DNA of 64,000 bases from Xiphias gladius (lineage: Eukaryota; Chordata; Actinopteri; Istiophoriformes; Xiphiidae): NCBI RefSeq assembly GCF_016859285.1, contig NC_053403.1, forward strand, positions 2,222,448-2,286,447. The letters run 5' to 3'. Shown piece after piece: positions 9,840 through 21,299 of this stretch. The notes beneath the pieces were generated by a model. It did no database searches, was not told the DNA's origin, and saw only the letters and a program-made list of their open reading frames with translations. Position 1 is the first letter of the stretch; every line of letters begins with the position of its first letter. Made by a program: the position numbers and the translations under genes.

Positions 9840-12120
9840 GACACCGGCTGCTCTCCAGCTCACCTCCGCCGCAGCGAACAGTGATCCTGAGACACACGCA
9901 GTGTTCAGACGGGCAGAAAAATTCCCAAATTTAATATCCGCAGTAATTTCTCCAGCAGTCAAACATGAATTTCGGGGTTTAAAAAAACCCCTTGACGATG
10001 GGGGATTATTTGCCAAAGTGAATGGAAAAGTAGCCAAACATTAGCAGCAGCATTCAACCTCTAACAACATTTGCAAATAGGTAGCGGGTATCAGACTGAT
10101 TAGTCACGTGATCAACTACCTTTAGCATCAAAATATATATTCACATAGTTCCAATTCAGGTCTGGAAAGAAATTCCCGGTCAGGACTGTTTTCAGAATCG
10201 CACAAAAGCTGTGAAATGAAAATGACTGCAGTTCTTCATCCTGTCGTCCGTCCCGTTTGTGGAAAACCCGAAGAGCAGTTTACAGTCTACAATTACACAA
10301 AAATTAAATGTTGGCCATACAAAATTTAGCATTGGATTTTTTTAGGCCTATGGTAGAAGAATAGTTTGAAATTTTTGGGAAGTGTCCCTATCTGCTTTCT
10401 AGCGGAGAGCTCGATGAGAAGATCGATACCACTCTCATGTCTGTACAATAAACATGAAGCTACACCTCAGCAAGCTCCCCGTTTCTTCCCCGTTTCAGTG
10501 CTTTGGACACCTTAGGCGCATAGCGGTGACTGAAAATCACCTTTTTTACAGTTACAGTCTTAGGCGCTCCAAAGTAGGGGGGGGGGGGCAGCTGTCCCTC
10601 TGTAGATCCGCTCCCGCTCTCATGTCATATGTATTGTAGAAAGGGTTATCGTTCAGCGCAGTCACTCCCCCTATGAAGTGATACCCTCTTAGCACAGCCA
10701 CACGTCAAGAACAGTTCAGCTGAAAATCACACAAACCCGTCAGAGCCTCATGTACTGTACGTAGGTTAAATGCTGGTGTTTCGTCAGAGCAACAGCCTAA
10801 AACGTGACGACCGGGTGGTATCTCTCTCCCACAGCTCAACAGGGAAACACTGTCCGGAAAGAATAGGGGACAATTTATTACTAAAAATACAGTAACTCTG
10901 GAACGATGCCCATTTGAATCGTCTAACTCAGACTGCTGAAGCCTCATATTAGCGTCAACTTAATTTCAGCTATTTGTTGCAGCCGTATTTGTTCTACAGG
11001 GGACGGGACGGGAGGTATGATTACAACTCTTCCAAAATACACTCAACATCAGACTATTACATTAATATAGACTTAAAAAAAAATCCAAACTAATTTTGAT
11101 CGTTTTTTAAGAGTTAATCCCAAATTTGACTGCTTTTAGGCCATAAGAAAAACAAAATGAATACATTTATTTAATATTTTCCACTAGAATTATATCCTGG
11201 CATCAAAGTGCAATGTCATTTTGCCCGGTCGCTATCAGCTAAATCTCATTAAGGCCCAGAAATAATTCTCAAATCTTGGTTAAAAAGAAATTCTGCCCAG
11301 GAATGAAATTGAAAAGTGGGATCTATGAGGTGCTGATGGTGCAGTTGAGGTGAGCTGGAGTCTTGTTCCTGTAAGTCCTGATGTTGATGTGATTGTCCAG
11401 CTGCTCCCGCGGCTCGTCTTTGTGACTCGTTTCGTCTGTAACACGGTCCTGCTTTTAAACTAAAATCAAGCTTTTACTGAGTCGAATCACTTTAAAACGT
11501 GCTGAGCGAGTTCCGCGTCAGCGGGAACACGAAATGTTTAGAATGTTGGAGCTGCACAAATAACGTTTATTTTTTTTTGTATTTATTTTAGAGTCCTAAG
11601 AATGTTTGCCTTGTAAAGCCAGTATTTGCACGCAAGACCTCAGGGGGTTTGAGTCTAAAGTGGGTTTGATTTGAGGAAGTTTAAGTGTGGCGAGTGTGCA
11701 CTGCAGAAAAATGTATATTAACACGGTGTCGTAGCTTCGTTCATTGTCGTTTACATGCAATAATAAAAGATTATCAAGACGGGATGAACGGTAACGCAGT
11801 ATGATTAAATGTTTATGTGTTTGTCAGTCAACACTTACACTACAGCGTCAGTCTAATGCACACAAGTAGTTTCACACCCACATTCTGCCATTTGCAGCTG
11901 ATTATGAGCTGCCGTCATACATTAATAAACTTGTGAAATAGATGCTGCATGTTAAAATGTGCTGAGTAAAAATGTGTTGTTCATTTTCTTTTTATACATT
12001 TAATCAAGATAAATTGTCACTTGCAACTATGAGAAGCACTAGATTTGTTTTCATTTCTTTTGATACTCCATCTGTGTTGTATTGTTGCTTTAAAAGAATA
12101 AATTTGTCATTTAAATGAAA
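9840..12120 (+). other. tmem30a: tmem30a 3' untranslated region (probable extent)
   Basis: No coding sequence was found between the tmem30a stop and the cox7a2 promoter. AATAAA signals occur at 11762-11767, 11924-11929 and 12097-12102. The last is followed by T/GT-rich sequence and is a plausible distal polyadenylation site, giving a 3'UTR of about 2.3 kb. Long TMEM30A 3'UTRs are usual in vertebrates. The actual end needs transcript data. Confidence 0.45.
12097..12102 (+). terminator. candidate distal polyadenylation signal of tmem30a
   Basis: Canonical AATAAA followed by a TTTGTCATTT stretch and, about 25 bases on, TTTGTTCTTC, compatible with a downstream U/GU element. Alternative signals lie at 11762 and 11924. 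Confidence 0.4.
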
Positions 12121-12209
12121 ACCGATTTGTTCTTCACTTTGCTTTTATCAGCCCGTGTTCAAACGGTAAATGTATGAATAATTTACAGTTTATTTTGACA
12201 AGTTATCTT

Positions 12210-12480
12210 TCCCCTATTGTAAGATTAGACTTTGATTGATCCCATTGAGGGGAAATTCACACAGTACAGAGGCAGAAGAAACAGGTGAGATGTGTAGAAA
12301 ACCGATCAAATTGAAGAAAATCTATATATTTAAATGAAATAAATAGGAGAAAAGGAAGGAAATTCAGAAGACAAGGTACCTTAGGCCAAGTGCAACTCTG
12401 AATACCTTAGTGAGGGAGTCAAGTGTACTGTACATAATACTGTATGAATACAGGTAAATAACTATACAGTATAAATATGC
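12210..12480 (-). repeat. retroposon 3'-end fragment (reverse orientation)
   Basis: Contains GACTTTGATTGATCCCATTG and AGGGGAAATTCAC. Read on the minus strand this becomes the GTGAATTTCCCC...GGGAT..ATCAAAG tail motif found at the 3' end of L2/Rex-type LINEs and their dependent SINEs in fish. The remainder is AT-rich with no open frame. Confidence 0.5.
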
Positions 12481-12539
12481 GTGAACGCCGATTCACAAGG
12501 CGGAAACAGTGCCAGCCACGCTGTCGCTTGCTGGTTTAA

Positions 12540-12773
12540 AATTAAGGAGGGATGTGGGACGGACGCCCGAGGGATTTTAGCTGTATTTTTTTTGTGTGAA
12601 CTGAGCCTTTAGATGAGCCCCGAGTCGGACGCGAGTGCGTGTTTAACACTGCAGGGGGCGGCAGAGCGCGGAGTCTGCCGTTGCTCTCCGCCAAGGCGAA
12701 GAGGAAGACCCAGTGGAAGCCGCTAACAACGGAAGTGGGACTTTCCGGTGCCCTTGTGCGACAGACTGTCAAG
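12540..12773 (+). promoter_or_regulatory. cox7a2 promoter / 5'UTR, TATA-less with ETS (NRF-2/GABP-like) sites
   Basis: GC-rich block directly before the cox7a2 start. It contains a GC box GGGGGCGG (12654-12661), an ETS core CGGAAGTG (12730-12737) and a second, opposed ETS core TTCCGGT (12743-12749). Paired GGAA sites bound by NRF-2/GABP are characteristic of nuclear genes for cytochrome oxidase subunits. That these sites are bound is inference. Confidence 0.55.
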
Positions 12774-12791
12774 ATGTACAGACACGTAATT
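12774..12791 (+). CDS. cox7a2: cox7a2 exon 1: presequence start
   Basis: Only six codons (MYRHVI) before donor GTGAGT. The start was chosen because the exon splices in phase 0 to AFQQVARRTISSS, giving a normal mitochondrial presequence. The context before the ATG, GTCAAG, is acceptable. Confidence 0.88.
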
Positions 12792-15700
12792 GTGAGTGAA
12801 TTTTCCTCTTCTGTTTTCCCTTCTGACCTGTAGCTTTGTCACCTAACCCAGGAGTCAGCCGTCGGCTTTCCAAGCTGGTGTCGGGAACAAAAAGCGCGGC
12901 GGCATTTAGCCTGAAACTGTTTGTTAGAGGTCAAAGTCACAACGTTAGGACGACGCCGGGGGAGTTAGCGTTAGCTTAGCCTCCGTGCCAGTTTTATTCG
13001 TGATTTTTCGCCTTGAGCCGGTCGATTCTTATCTTTTAAAAACGGTGTAGATTTATATTCACTCAAGGCGGGTTCAGTGCGTTTTCCGTGTCCTCCTGAG
13101 TGTGGTGACTCTGCTGGTTTTTTTTTGTGTGGCTGTTTCCAGGCTTTCCAGCAGGTGGCCCGACGGACTATCTCCAGCTCTGCCCGCCGGGAGATGAAGA
13201 ACAAGGTCCCAGAGAAACAGAAACTGTTTCAGGTAAGACCTCAATAAACCGCTTAAATACACATAACTACATTATAAGGAGCTATTTCACTATGACCAGA
13301 GAGCCGAGAAACACTTGTGCGTTAAACACTAGTGCTGTCAAAGTGTAATTCTGTTATTTAAAAATGTCAGAGGACTTTAAAAAAAAATCTCAGTTAATAT
13401 TCTTAACAAGTAAAATAGTTCCCAGAGACTCATGATAAATGTGGTAGTTGTAAGTTTCACTATTACTCCTGACACATGGTCAGTGGCTAAGGGCTAAGGT
13501 GACACCAAAGACTTTGGTCCAGTGCTTGTGAACAACATGTGGTGTAAACCCGGAGGTGCTACTGTGAGACAGCGTCCCTGTGGCCCGGACATTGAACCGC
13601 TGGCCGTGAGTCCGTACCCATATTGCTGGCTGAGGGAGTTCCCATGTGAACGCTGTCATTGCTATTTACAATCCGCCATCAGCTGCTGCTCACGCTGTCA
13701 TCGCTGGATTACAAACTCGGCCCCCCGAGCGCTTTCGTGGCCGTCAGGGGAGACTCTAACCACACTTCTCTGTCTGCCACGCTACCAACTTTGTACCAAT
13801 TCGTCAACTGCCCCAACAGAGAAAAAATCAGACCTTGTAGTCTACTGTATGCGAAGGTGAACCATGGATCCCACCTGCACCCCCATCGTCCAGCAGCGGC
13901 CTGTGACCACTAGAACTTCGATGGGGCGGACACCGGAGGCTAATGAGACCACGCAGGGATGTTTTGAGGCCACAGACTGGAATATACTCTGTGAACCCCA
14001 TGGAGGTGACACCGGCTCCATGACAGACTGCGTAACAGAGTACATAAACGTCTGTGTGGACGACACCATCTCCACCAGGACAGTGCCATGTTAACGAGCC
14101 CTGGGTCACCAGCGACCTGGAGGAGCCCCTGAGTAGGTAGAAGAGAGCCGAGGTGGACAGGGACCTACTGGAGAGCGTGCAGAGGGAACTGAAAGGGAGG
14201 CTGAGGGAGGGCGAAAATGCTCACTGGGGGAAGCTGGAAAAAAACAAGCTCCAGCAGAGCAACGTGAGGGACGTGTGGTCTGGTATGAAGAAGATCACAG
14301 GTTTCAAGGCCGAGGGGAATCGGGCTGAAGGAAACATGAACAGAGCCAACCAGCTGACAGCGTTCTTTGACATTGTTTGTTTACCTACCTTATTTTTTTT
14401 TTGTTTTGTTTTTTTTCATTCATGTGAAGTGGCTGCTGCAATGCCGCGATTTCTCTTTGGGGTTAATAAAGTACTCTATCAAAAATTTGCTGGGCAAAGC
14501 CCAGACACACCTGCATTTGATGCAGGACCAAGCTCGACCGTACACTGCTGCCACCGAATGATTCACTGCTTGGCCTCGGCGAGGTAAGAGTCACGAGAAA
14601 CGTTGCTGCTTATGACTCCCTAAAACTCCAGTAAAGGACTTAAAAAAAACTGGAAGAATAATAAAAAACAAAAAACTGAGAATCTAAAAACGCAGAAAAG
14701 CCGACACGTTTCACACGACTTTTTCTTCCTGGACGAGGCCAAGAAACAAACTGAGGAAATGAAAATCTGGTCAGAGTTAACACATTTATGAATTAGATGT
14801 TGGAGTAAGTGTTTTTCCAGTTGTATCAAAGTGATTGTGACAGGGCCTAAATGCCATTGGTTGCTGTTCTCTTAAGTTTTCCATCATGTCTCTCTCCTGC
14901 AGGAGGATAATGGGCTGCCGGTACATTTGAAAGGAGGGGCCGCTGACGCTCTGCTGTACAGAGCAACGATGACACTCACTGTCTTCGGTGAGTGTGTGTC
15001 TTCTTTCTATCATCTGCTTTAAGCTCCTCTCCCCTTCCTGCAGGATTGTACAGCCATATATATATATTTATTTATTTTTAACATATTAGCACTAGAGTCC
15101 ACTGCGCTCCAACAGTTAAAGAAAAGTAAAAATGAAGGTGAGGTTTTCAGCCAAAAAACTAAAATCAGGTTCAGAACGAGTATTTTTATCGAAACAGAAA
15201 AGTGAACACCCCAACGGTTTTAGTGCAGTGTACCAGCCTGACAGAGAGACTGAATTGATGTTTTATTTTCACTTCATTATTGCTGTGTTAGAGGATGCAG
15301 GAGCAATTTTTCAGCTCGATCAGAGAAATGCGTCCGTTTTGAGGTGTGTTACTTCTGTGAAGTCGACTTACAACGACCTGCACAGCTGCGTCCATCTCAA
15401 CCACGTTTATTGCTGTTTTTTCCCGCTCTGCCGCTGGAAGGCGAAGTCCCCGTTCTTTATCCCGACTACAAAGCTCTTAATTATTTCTTCAACCAGGGAG
15501 GCAGACGTCAACAAGCGCAGCAGCGGACCTATTTGAACCGCTGGGGAAAAAAAAGTCAGAAATGTGGGTAGTGGTGCAGAAACAGGCGGGTTTCTATCAG
15601 CCGTCTAACTGACACCAGGATCAGCGTCAGAGAAAACAGAGAAACATCTGATGTGTCCGATGAAGAGCTATTCATTTCTGACACTGGTAGAGTCTGAGGG

Positions 15701-16696
15701 GAACCAAGAAAGCCCCGATCTGTTACGCTGGATCCGTGTAAGTGCCAGTACTGACCTTGTTAAGCCGATCAGGTGTTAGACCGCTGCCATATTAAATACA
15801 GTTTCTTTGCCATTGTCGTTTAAAAAATGCAGTGTTTATGATATCGATGACGTTTACAGTCCTGGTGGGCCAACGGATTAGTTTGTAGTGCGACGGTATC
15901 CATGGTATTACTAATAGAACAATGTCATGGTTACAAATTTGACAAAATGGACCCAGAATCTGAATCGGTGCATCGTCCCCGTGTTGCTCAAATTCATTTG
16001 TGGCTCATACGGAAGTTGGTTTCTTTTCATGAGGGGAAAAAAATATACATTCGCAGCTGTGGAAGAACGTGGCTGCAGTTAATGTTGATTGTTATTTTTT
16101 TCTGATCTGTGAAACCTCAAAGAGTAACAGACACACACCAAAATGTAGCCAGAGCTCAAAATGGGATGTTTGTCTGACCAACAGCCAAAAGAGATTCAGT
16201 CTATAATGGAACTGGAGCTGAAACAGATGATCTGTTAGTCGACAGAAAAATCCCATCTCTTTGGTTCCAGTTTTTCACTGGCTGCTTTTCTGTGATTTCT
16301 TTGATAGTAAAGTAAATCTAAGTCTTTTGGTTGTGGACAAAACAAGTAGGTTGAAGACGGGGCCTTGGGCTCTGGGAAATGGTGATGGGTATTCTTCACT
16401 ATTTTTTATGAAATTTTAAATTTTTATTTCAAGAAAACAAAATGGCAAATGATTTGACATTAAATGAAAATGATTATTAGTTACTGACCGAAATGATTTG
16501 ACACAGAAAAAGAACTGGACTAGGAACACGTCAGATTTTCTGTATTTGAGTTGGTGTGTGTCGTTCGCTGGAAAACAGCATCTTTGAACCTGATTGTTTA
16601 ATATCATGTCCTCCTAACTAGACTTGTGTTGTTTCAGGAACTGGATATGTCGTGTATGAACTGTGGAAGGCAGCGTTCCCTCAGAAGAAGAATTAA
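12774..16696 (+). CDS. cox7a2: Cytochrome c oxidase subunit 7A2, mitochondrial (4 spliced exons)
   Basis: Coding exons: 12774-12791, 13143-13232, 14903-14987, 16638-16696, giving 83 codons plus TAA, the usual size for COX7A2. The product is a small single-span subunit at the surface of complex IV in the inner mitochondrial membrane. The first ~22 residues (MYRHVIAFQQVARRTISSSA and following) form a basic, hydroxylated amphipathic presequence. The mature part begins near the KNKVPEKQKLFQ motif diagnostic of the COX7A family. LPVHLKGGAADALLYRATM leads into one membrane helix (about 57-77) and a short intermembrane tail with FPQKKN. No stops or frameshifts occur across the joins. Synteny between tmem30a and col12a1 supports COX7A2 rather than COX7A1 or COX7A2L. 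Teleost a/b paralogue not determined. Confidence 0.94.
13143..13232 (+). CDS. cox7a2: cox7a2 exon 2: presequence end and KNKVPEKQKLFQ
   Basis: 30 codons, phase 0/0, acceptor TTTCCAG and donor GTAAGA. Carries the presequence cleavage region and the family signature KNKVPEKQKLFQ. Confidence 0.94.
13510..14500 (+). mobile_element. decayed LINE (L2/Rex-like) ORF2 fragment in cox7a2 intron 2
   Basis: Three frame-shifted segments resemble the region after the endonuclease of fish jockey-group LINEs. 13780-13860 gives LPTLYQFVNCPNREK; 13900-14094 gives GCFEATDWNILCEPHGGDT and TDCVTEYINVCVD; 14153-14360 gives QRELKGRLREGENAHWGKLE and NVRDVWSGMKKITGFK. The reverse-transcriptase core is missing. The copy ends with GATTTCTCTTTGGGGTTAAT followed by AAAGTACTCTATC, the typical 3' tail of such elements. 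It is internally deleted, frameshifted and cannot be active. It lies sense to cox7a2. Exact clade assignment needs a database search. Confidence 0.75.
14903..14987 (+). CDS. cox7a2: cox7a2 exon 3: LKGGAADALLYRATM
   Basis: 28 codons plus 1 base, acceptor CTGCAG and donor GTGAGT. Encodes EDNGLPVHLKGGAADALLYR and the start of the membrane helix. Confidence 0.94.
16213..16425. repeat. interspersed repeat, GATTAATCGA family copy (in cox7a2 intron 3)
   Basis: Contains TTAGTCGACAGAAAAATCCC, TTCCAGTTTTTCACTGGCTG, TTTTGGTTGTGGACAAAACA and CTTGGGCTCTGGGAAATGGT. These blocks are in the order seen in the middle of the element also found at 3930-4222 and 53992-54345. The ends are eroded. Confidence 0.6.
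16638..16696 (+). CDS. cox7a2: cox7a2 exon 4: membrane helix end and C-terminus
   Basis: Terminal exon after acceptor TTTCAG. Encodes GTGYVVYELWKAAFPQKKN and TAA at 16694-16696. Confidence 0.93.
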
Positions 16697-16890
16697 CTCC
16701 ACTGCCTCAGCTGTTTATTTCCATTTTAAAAGCCGGCCAGCCGCTCTATATTGTTTCAAAGAGATAATACTCCATCTGTGTCGGTGTGTTTCCCGTCGTG
16801 ATAGGATATTGTTTCATGTTCATGGGATCAATATTTATTTCTTTTACTCTCTCTATGATGACCTGAGGATCAATTAAAAAAAACAACAAC
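16697..16890 (+). other. cox7a2: cox7a2 3'UTR with variant polyadenylation signal
   Basis: A short, noncoding, AT-rich stretch. The variant signal ATTAAA at 16873-16878 sits just before A-rich and CA-rich sequence. No canonical AATAAA occurs nearby, so this is the best candidate 3' end. Confidence 0.4.
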
Positions 16891-17289
16891 CAAAAAAAAA
16901 CTGTCTCATGACCAAACCTGTGTACGTTTGTCTTTCTGAGCCGTTAACACATTTTCTCATCCGTGTTTCAAATACAGATGAAAACACGGTCAGATGCGAC
17001 GTTAAGAGGAGGCAGGTGAAACTGCAGGATGTCCGTCAGGGGTCCGACCATGATTTTAAGAAACAAACGTCCTGGTGTGTGCCCAGTGACTTAGAACTGA
17101 CCTGTTCAGTGGGTCAGTTTCTTCACTAGAAAGTGGTGCCACGGAAAACTTTTACAGCAAATACGAATAGTACAAAAATCTCAATACGAATCAACGCTGA
17201 ACAGCGATTTATTGTTCAGACTCTGAGTGATTTGGGAAAAGTTTGCAAATAAGATTCAGCGTCACGTCCCGCAAAGTTTTCAGACGACC

Positions 17290-17680
17290 TCGACACAGCT
17301 AAAGGGTTGATTCACCCAAATTACCAAAAACATTTCCTCTCCTGCCTCTCGTTGTATCCTACCGTGCAGATAAGTCTCGGTTTTATACGGCCAGGTTTTG
17401 AGGTCCCTGTCTCAGATTTCTGAAGGATAGTCGGGATCTCTGGTACAATTTGGAAAGAGGGGTCTGTAGTCAAAACTCCAGCAACGCTTGAAATATGAAG
17501 AAACCACCATTATGTCGTACTGGAAGTGTTGCTGGAGATAGTTTGGCTTGTGCTGCTTATGGCCTTTTTAAAAAAAAATGACAGTCAGCACGACAATCAG
17601 CAGATACTCGCTGTCAGCTGTTTTTAGTGAAGCTACTTTGGTCTAAAAAAGAAAAAATAGTCCCTGTGAAAAACACTGTG
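17290..17680. repeat. interspersed repeat, GTTGATTCACCCAAATTAC family
   Basis: Starts with GGGTTGATTCACCCAAATTA and AACATTTCCTCTCCTGCCTC. It continues with degenerate CAAAACTCCAGCAACGCTTG and ends near TCCCTGTGAAAAACACTGTG. I recognise the opening as a common teleost repeat; the copy is diverged. Confidence 0.5.
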
Positions 17681-18061
17681 TTTTGTGCATCTGGCCAAAT
17701 AAAAGCAAAACGACGTTGCCTGAACGACCTTTGAGTAAATGTCCTCAGAAATATGTGTAAGAATTGAGGCGTTTTAATGACCGGGAGGGGGTTACCTATA
17801 TTTCACAAAGTAAACAAAGTGGATCTTGAATCTTACTTGTAGAGTAAATAACTTACATTTGACTTCAGCTTTAAAACAAACATTAGAATAATTTAAACTG
17901 TGTGGATCCTCTACCTCTGAGTTGCGGGAGAGAAAACAACAGAATGGAAACAATCCGTTACGTGGGTGAGCCGACGCTTTTCATACGAGAGGACTCACAA
18001 AACAACACAAAACAGATTTAAAATTACATAACAGAAACCTGTGGGTGGCAGATTATAAATG

Positions 18062-18330
18062 CTTCACACAGGATATCTGCAGGTCTTAGGTCTTTAAAAA
18101 GAATTTATTTCAGTTCCTTTTAAAAAAGAAAAGTCTTAAAAGTTTTTCACAAAGGTCTTAAATGTTTTTTTTATAGCCTGTCGTGGGCAGGAATGTTACT
18201 TTTAAAATGTATTTCTATGTGATTTTAGCAAAAACTAGCTGGTAAACCTCCTGTTCCATTGTCCCAGACCTCTGATGCTATGAAAAATTCATATGTGGAC
18301 CTTGAATAAATATGTTTTCAATGGTTAACC
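18062..18330. repeat. interspersed repeat, GTCTTAAAA / ATGTGATTTTAGCAA family copy 2
   Basis: ATATCTGCAGGTCTTAGGTC, AAGTCTTAAAAG, then TATGTGATTTTAGCAAAAAC, TAGCTGGTAAA, CCAGACCTCTG, GAAAAATTCAT and GGACCTTGAATAAA. It is collinear with 8780-9225. Confidence 0.6.
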
Positions 18331-19599
18331 CACCCACCCATCCCTCCAATCATCCATTTTCTGCTGCTTTTCAAGGCCTGTCTTGTGTTCAATGATTGAC
18401 TAATGACCTGAGCGATCATTGTTATGTGGAGGGAAGCAGTGAAAGAAAACGTGATTCTAAATGAACGCCAGGCCATATCACCCCTCGCCTGCGCGGCCAC
18501 GACGCGGGTGTTTACCTGCAGTCTGTGTCGTCGCAAAGAGAACTCTGGGGAGGTTTAACCTGGTGAACCCTGCAGAAACCCCCCATCACCGACAGTGAGT
18601 CTTGTTCACCGCTTTAACATCGGGCTAAGAATTTAGTGCCAAACCATCCGTGCAGTATTTTTGCTTTTATAGTATTGTATTATTATTATTTTATTTTTTT
18701 TGCAGTATTGCATGTCTTTAAAACTTTGTGCAGAAATGCAACGCTTCACATTCTCCTGTGTGGATGTTCAGGTTCCCGTCGCTGGAGGGCGACATTTGCA
18801 AAGAGATCGAGGGAGACTCTGGGGCCGTCCCCCTCTGAATTCTCCGAGATCGGTGTCGAAGCATTTAATCCATCCAGACAACTCCCCACCGTCTTGAGAC
18901 TTGTCCAGATGTAAATAATTACATCCCGTCATTAGCCTGTCTGCTGCTGCTGTGCAAAAAGAAAAAATTTAAATCGCACAAAAGCTCCAAGAATATGAAT
19001 TTTTCATTTGGCAGATACCTGGTGTTCATCTACGCTCCCGGTTCTCGGGCGGGTCTGTTTTAATTTAACGCGGCGTGTGAACGGAGACGGCCTCGGGCGT
19101 GTTCCGCTGTCAGTCAACGCCCATCACAGACCATTTAACAAGCGGACGAGCCGCAGCTTCTCTCGGGGAAATTGAAAAGAAAACAACACCTATCAGCACC
19201 GGGGAATCCGCCGCGTACGAGAACATGACTGGACGGTGCTGAGAACCAGGACCAGGTGGTCTCCTCTACCTGCCAACCCCCCCCCAGGAAAAAAAGAAAT
19301 AAATAAAATGGATGTTTGTGTGAAGGTTATTCAAAATTATTTGAAATTTACGTGATGACAAACAGGGTCGGGTCAGAGACCTGAGTGAGCAGAGGGACTT
19401 TTGGGGGCCCATCGGCCAACCACCAGGGGGCACCAGAACGCACTGAGAACGTTGACGCTTTTTTTTTTTGGGTCATAATTTAACTTAAAACTCCCCGATT
19501 TTGTTAAAATCCCCGAGAAATGAAAAACGAAGAAAATGACGCCTGGTAAATCTGGAGGGGGCTCTGCGAATTTCGGGGACTCAAGGCGGCTACAGCCGG

Positions 19600-20430
19600 T
19601 CCCGCGATGGCGCCATCGATTACGAGCAACCGACATCTCGGAGCCGCTTTTGACACCTTTGGTGGCACCGACACAAAAACTGTGCCAATAAATAAAACGA
19701 TGCCCATAAATGTTGGGTTTGCTGAACCACAGCCACTTGTGGGATTGTAAGAATTAGCTAAATCTGTTCGGGTGATTTGACGAGTTTGGAGACACTGACA
19801 AGTCGCGCAAATCGCGGGATCGGAAACGGTAAATGATTCGGGCCGCCACATTAACTTTGGCAACGCTCGTGCACGTTTTCGATGGTGATTTGAGGGGGGG
19901 GCACTTTGATAAGCTTTACTACACCTTAGATCACGACAGCACTAAGAAGTTTCCGGATTGAGACAACTAAACGGCTCCGGGGTTGCTTTGAGAAATGCGA
20001 GGACACCAACACAAACTGTGCGTTTGTGGGGAGGGAACACTGGGGGGGCATCAGGCCGAAGTCTGGGGTGCGGTTACACCTTTGGGATTTTGGGACTTTG
20101 GGGGCATCACACTGGATTTTGACTCTTTAATGCACTTTAACAATTTTCAGATTGTCACGACTAACACATTTTGTGGTACTTTGCCAGAATTTGGGATTTA
20201 TATGACAGTCAGATAATAGGGTTTGGGGGGGGGGTTAACTAATTAGGGAATTTGAAGACTGAAAAAATATGGCAATGGAATGTGGAAGATAAATACGGGG
20301 GGTTGCTGGACCAAAGGCTACGACTTTGGAGACACTAAAACCAAATCTGCACAGTCACAGAAGATACATTTTGGGGGCTCTTTACCAAAGTTTAGGGTTT
20401 GGGGGGTGCATCATAAAATGTAATCAATTA
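19600..20430. repeat. degenerate G-rich tandem-like region
   Basis: The motif TTTGGAGACACT or a close variant (TTTGGTGGCACCGACAC, TTTGGAGACACTGACAAG, GCGAGGACACCAACAC, TTTGGAGACACTAAAACC) recurs around 19650, 19783, 20000 and 20325. Each is accompanied by G-runs such as GGGGGGGCACTTTG and TTTGGGGGCATCA. It looks like a decayed tandem repeat rather than a gene. Confidence 0.35.
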
Positions 20431-20794
20431 CCTTCAGTTTCTGTAGGAATTAACACTGTGATTTTTAACAGTGTTTTATCTCTTGATTAAGAAAAAAAGT
20501 ATTTAACTGTTGATTGTCTCACTTCCATGAAATCCTGCCGAGGACCCCAGAAACTTCTGTTCCGTCCCTGAAAACCGGAACGATGCTGTAAAAAGGAAAA
20601 GACTGACTCGGGGCCTCAGATTACTAGACTGGGTAATATTTTCCCATTGATTCGCGAAATGAAAGAGGGGGCAAAAACCCCCACTGATCCCCGTCTTCCC
20701 GACAGGCAGATCCGCGCCGATCTCCCCTTGCGGCCGGGACGCACAGAAGCCCTCCATCACCGGAAAGGAATGCAGAAAACTATGTAAAAGTTTC

Positions 20795-20838
20795 CGAGTG
20801 TGTGTGTTCGTGCGCGTCTGCGTGTGTGTGTGTGTTCC
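20795..20838. repeat. (GT)n-rich stretch
   Basis: Interrupted GT repeat (GTGTGTGTTCGTGCGCGTCT then GTGTGTGTGTGTG). Confidence 0.8.
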
Positions 20839-21299
20839 AGCACTTTCAGAGGTTACGCATCATATTTTGGCCCGACTGGATGTCGTAAGAGCTCGCGGCG
20901 GGGCAGGCAGAGCTGGGAGCAGCCCCCCTGTTAAGTAGCAGATTGTGTGGAGAGTCTTCCCACTTGGAAGGAGGCTCGCCGACGCGTCTGGGAACCAAAA
21001 AACCCGCTGAGCTCTCTGCCTTCAACACCGGACCAGCTCACTCTCCCTAATCTCAGTCCGGGGGTCTACAACAGAGAATTTAATCCTTTTTCTTATTTTT
21101 AACTTTTTGAACCAGAGAATTCCTACAGTCACCTCTCTAGGTCAGTGATGCATGACTTTTGAGTTTCTGCACTTGTAGGTGAATTTCTCGAGTTCCAGGC
21201 GATATCATGACATAAAGTTAATTTCATTCCTTAGAAGGCTAGTCTTTCTAGGCTTAATTATCTCTATTATCCCGGTTACAGCGGCATTTTATTCGGAAT

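Noticed and set aside
9567-10037. Minus-strand open frame over tmem30a exon 7
   Set aside because: Antisense of the conserved TM2 exon; no family resemblance of its own.
15132-15536. 134-codon + strand open frame in cox7a2 intron 3
   Set aside because: Composition looks noncoding, there is no recognisable domain, and it lies between well-supported cox7a2 exons.
18761-18835. Short + strand ORF MFRFPSLEGDICKEIEGDSG... (24 codons)
   Set aside because: It reads like coding sequence but is isolated in intergenic DNA, with weak start context and no flanking splice signals or known homology.
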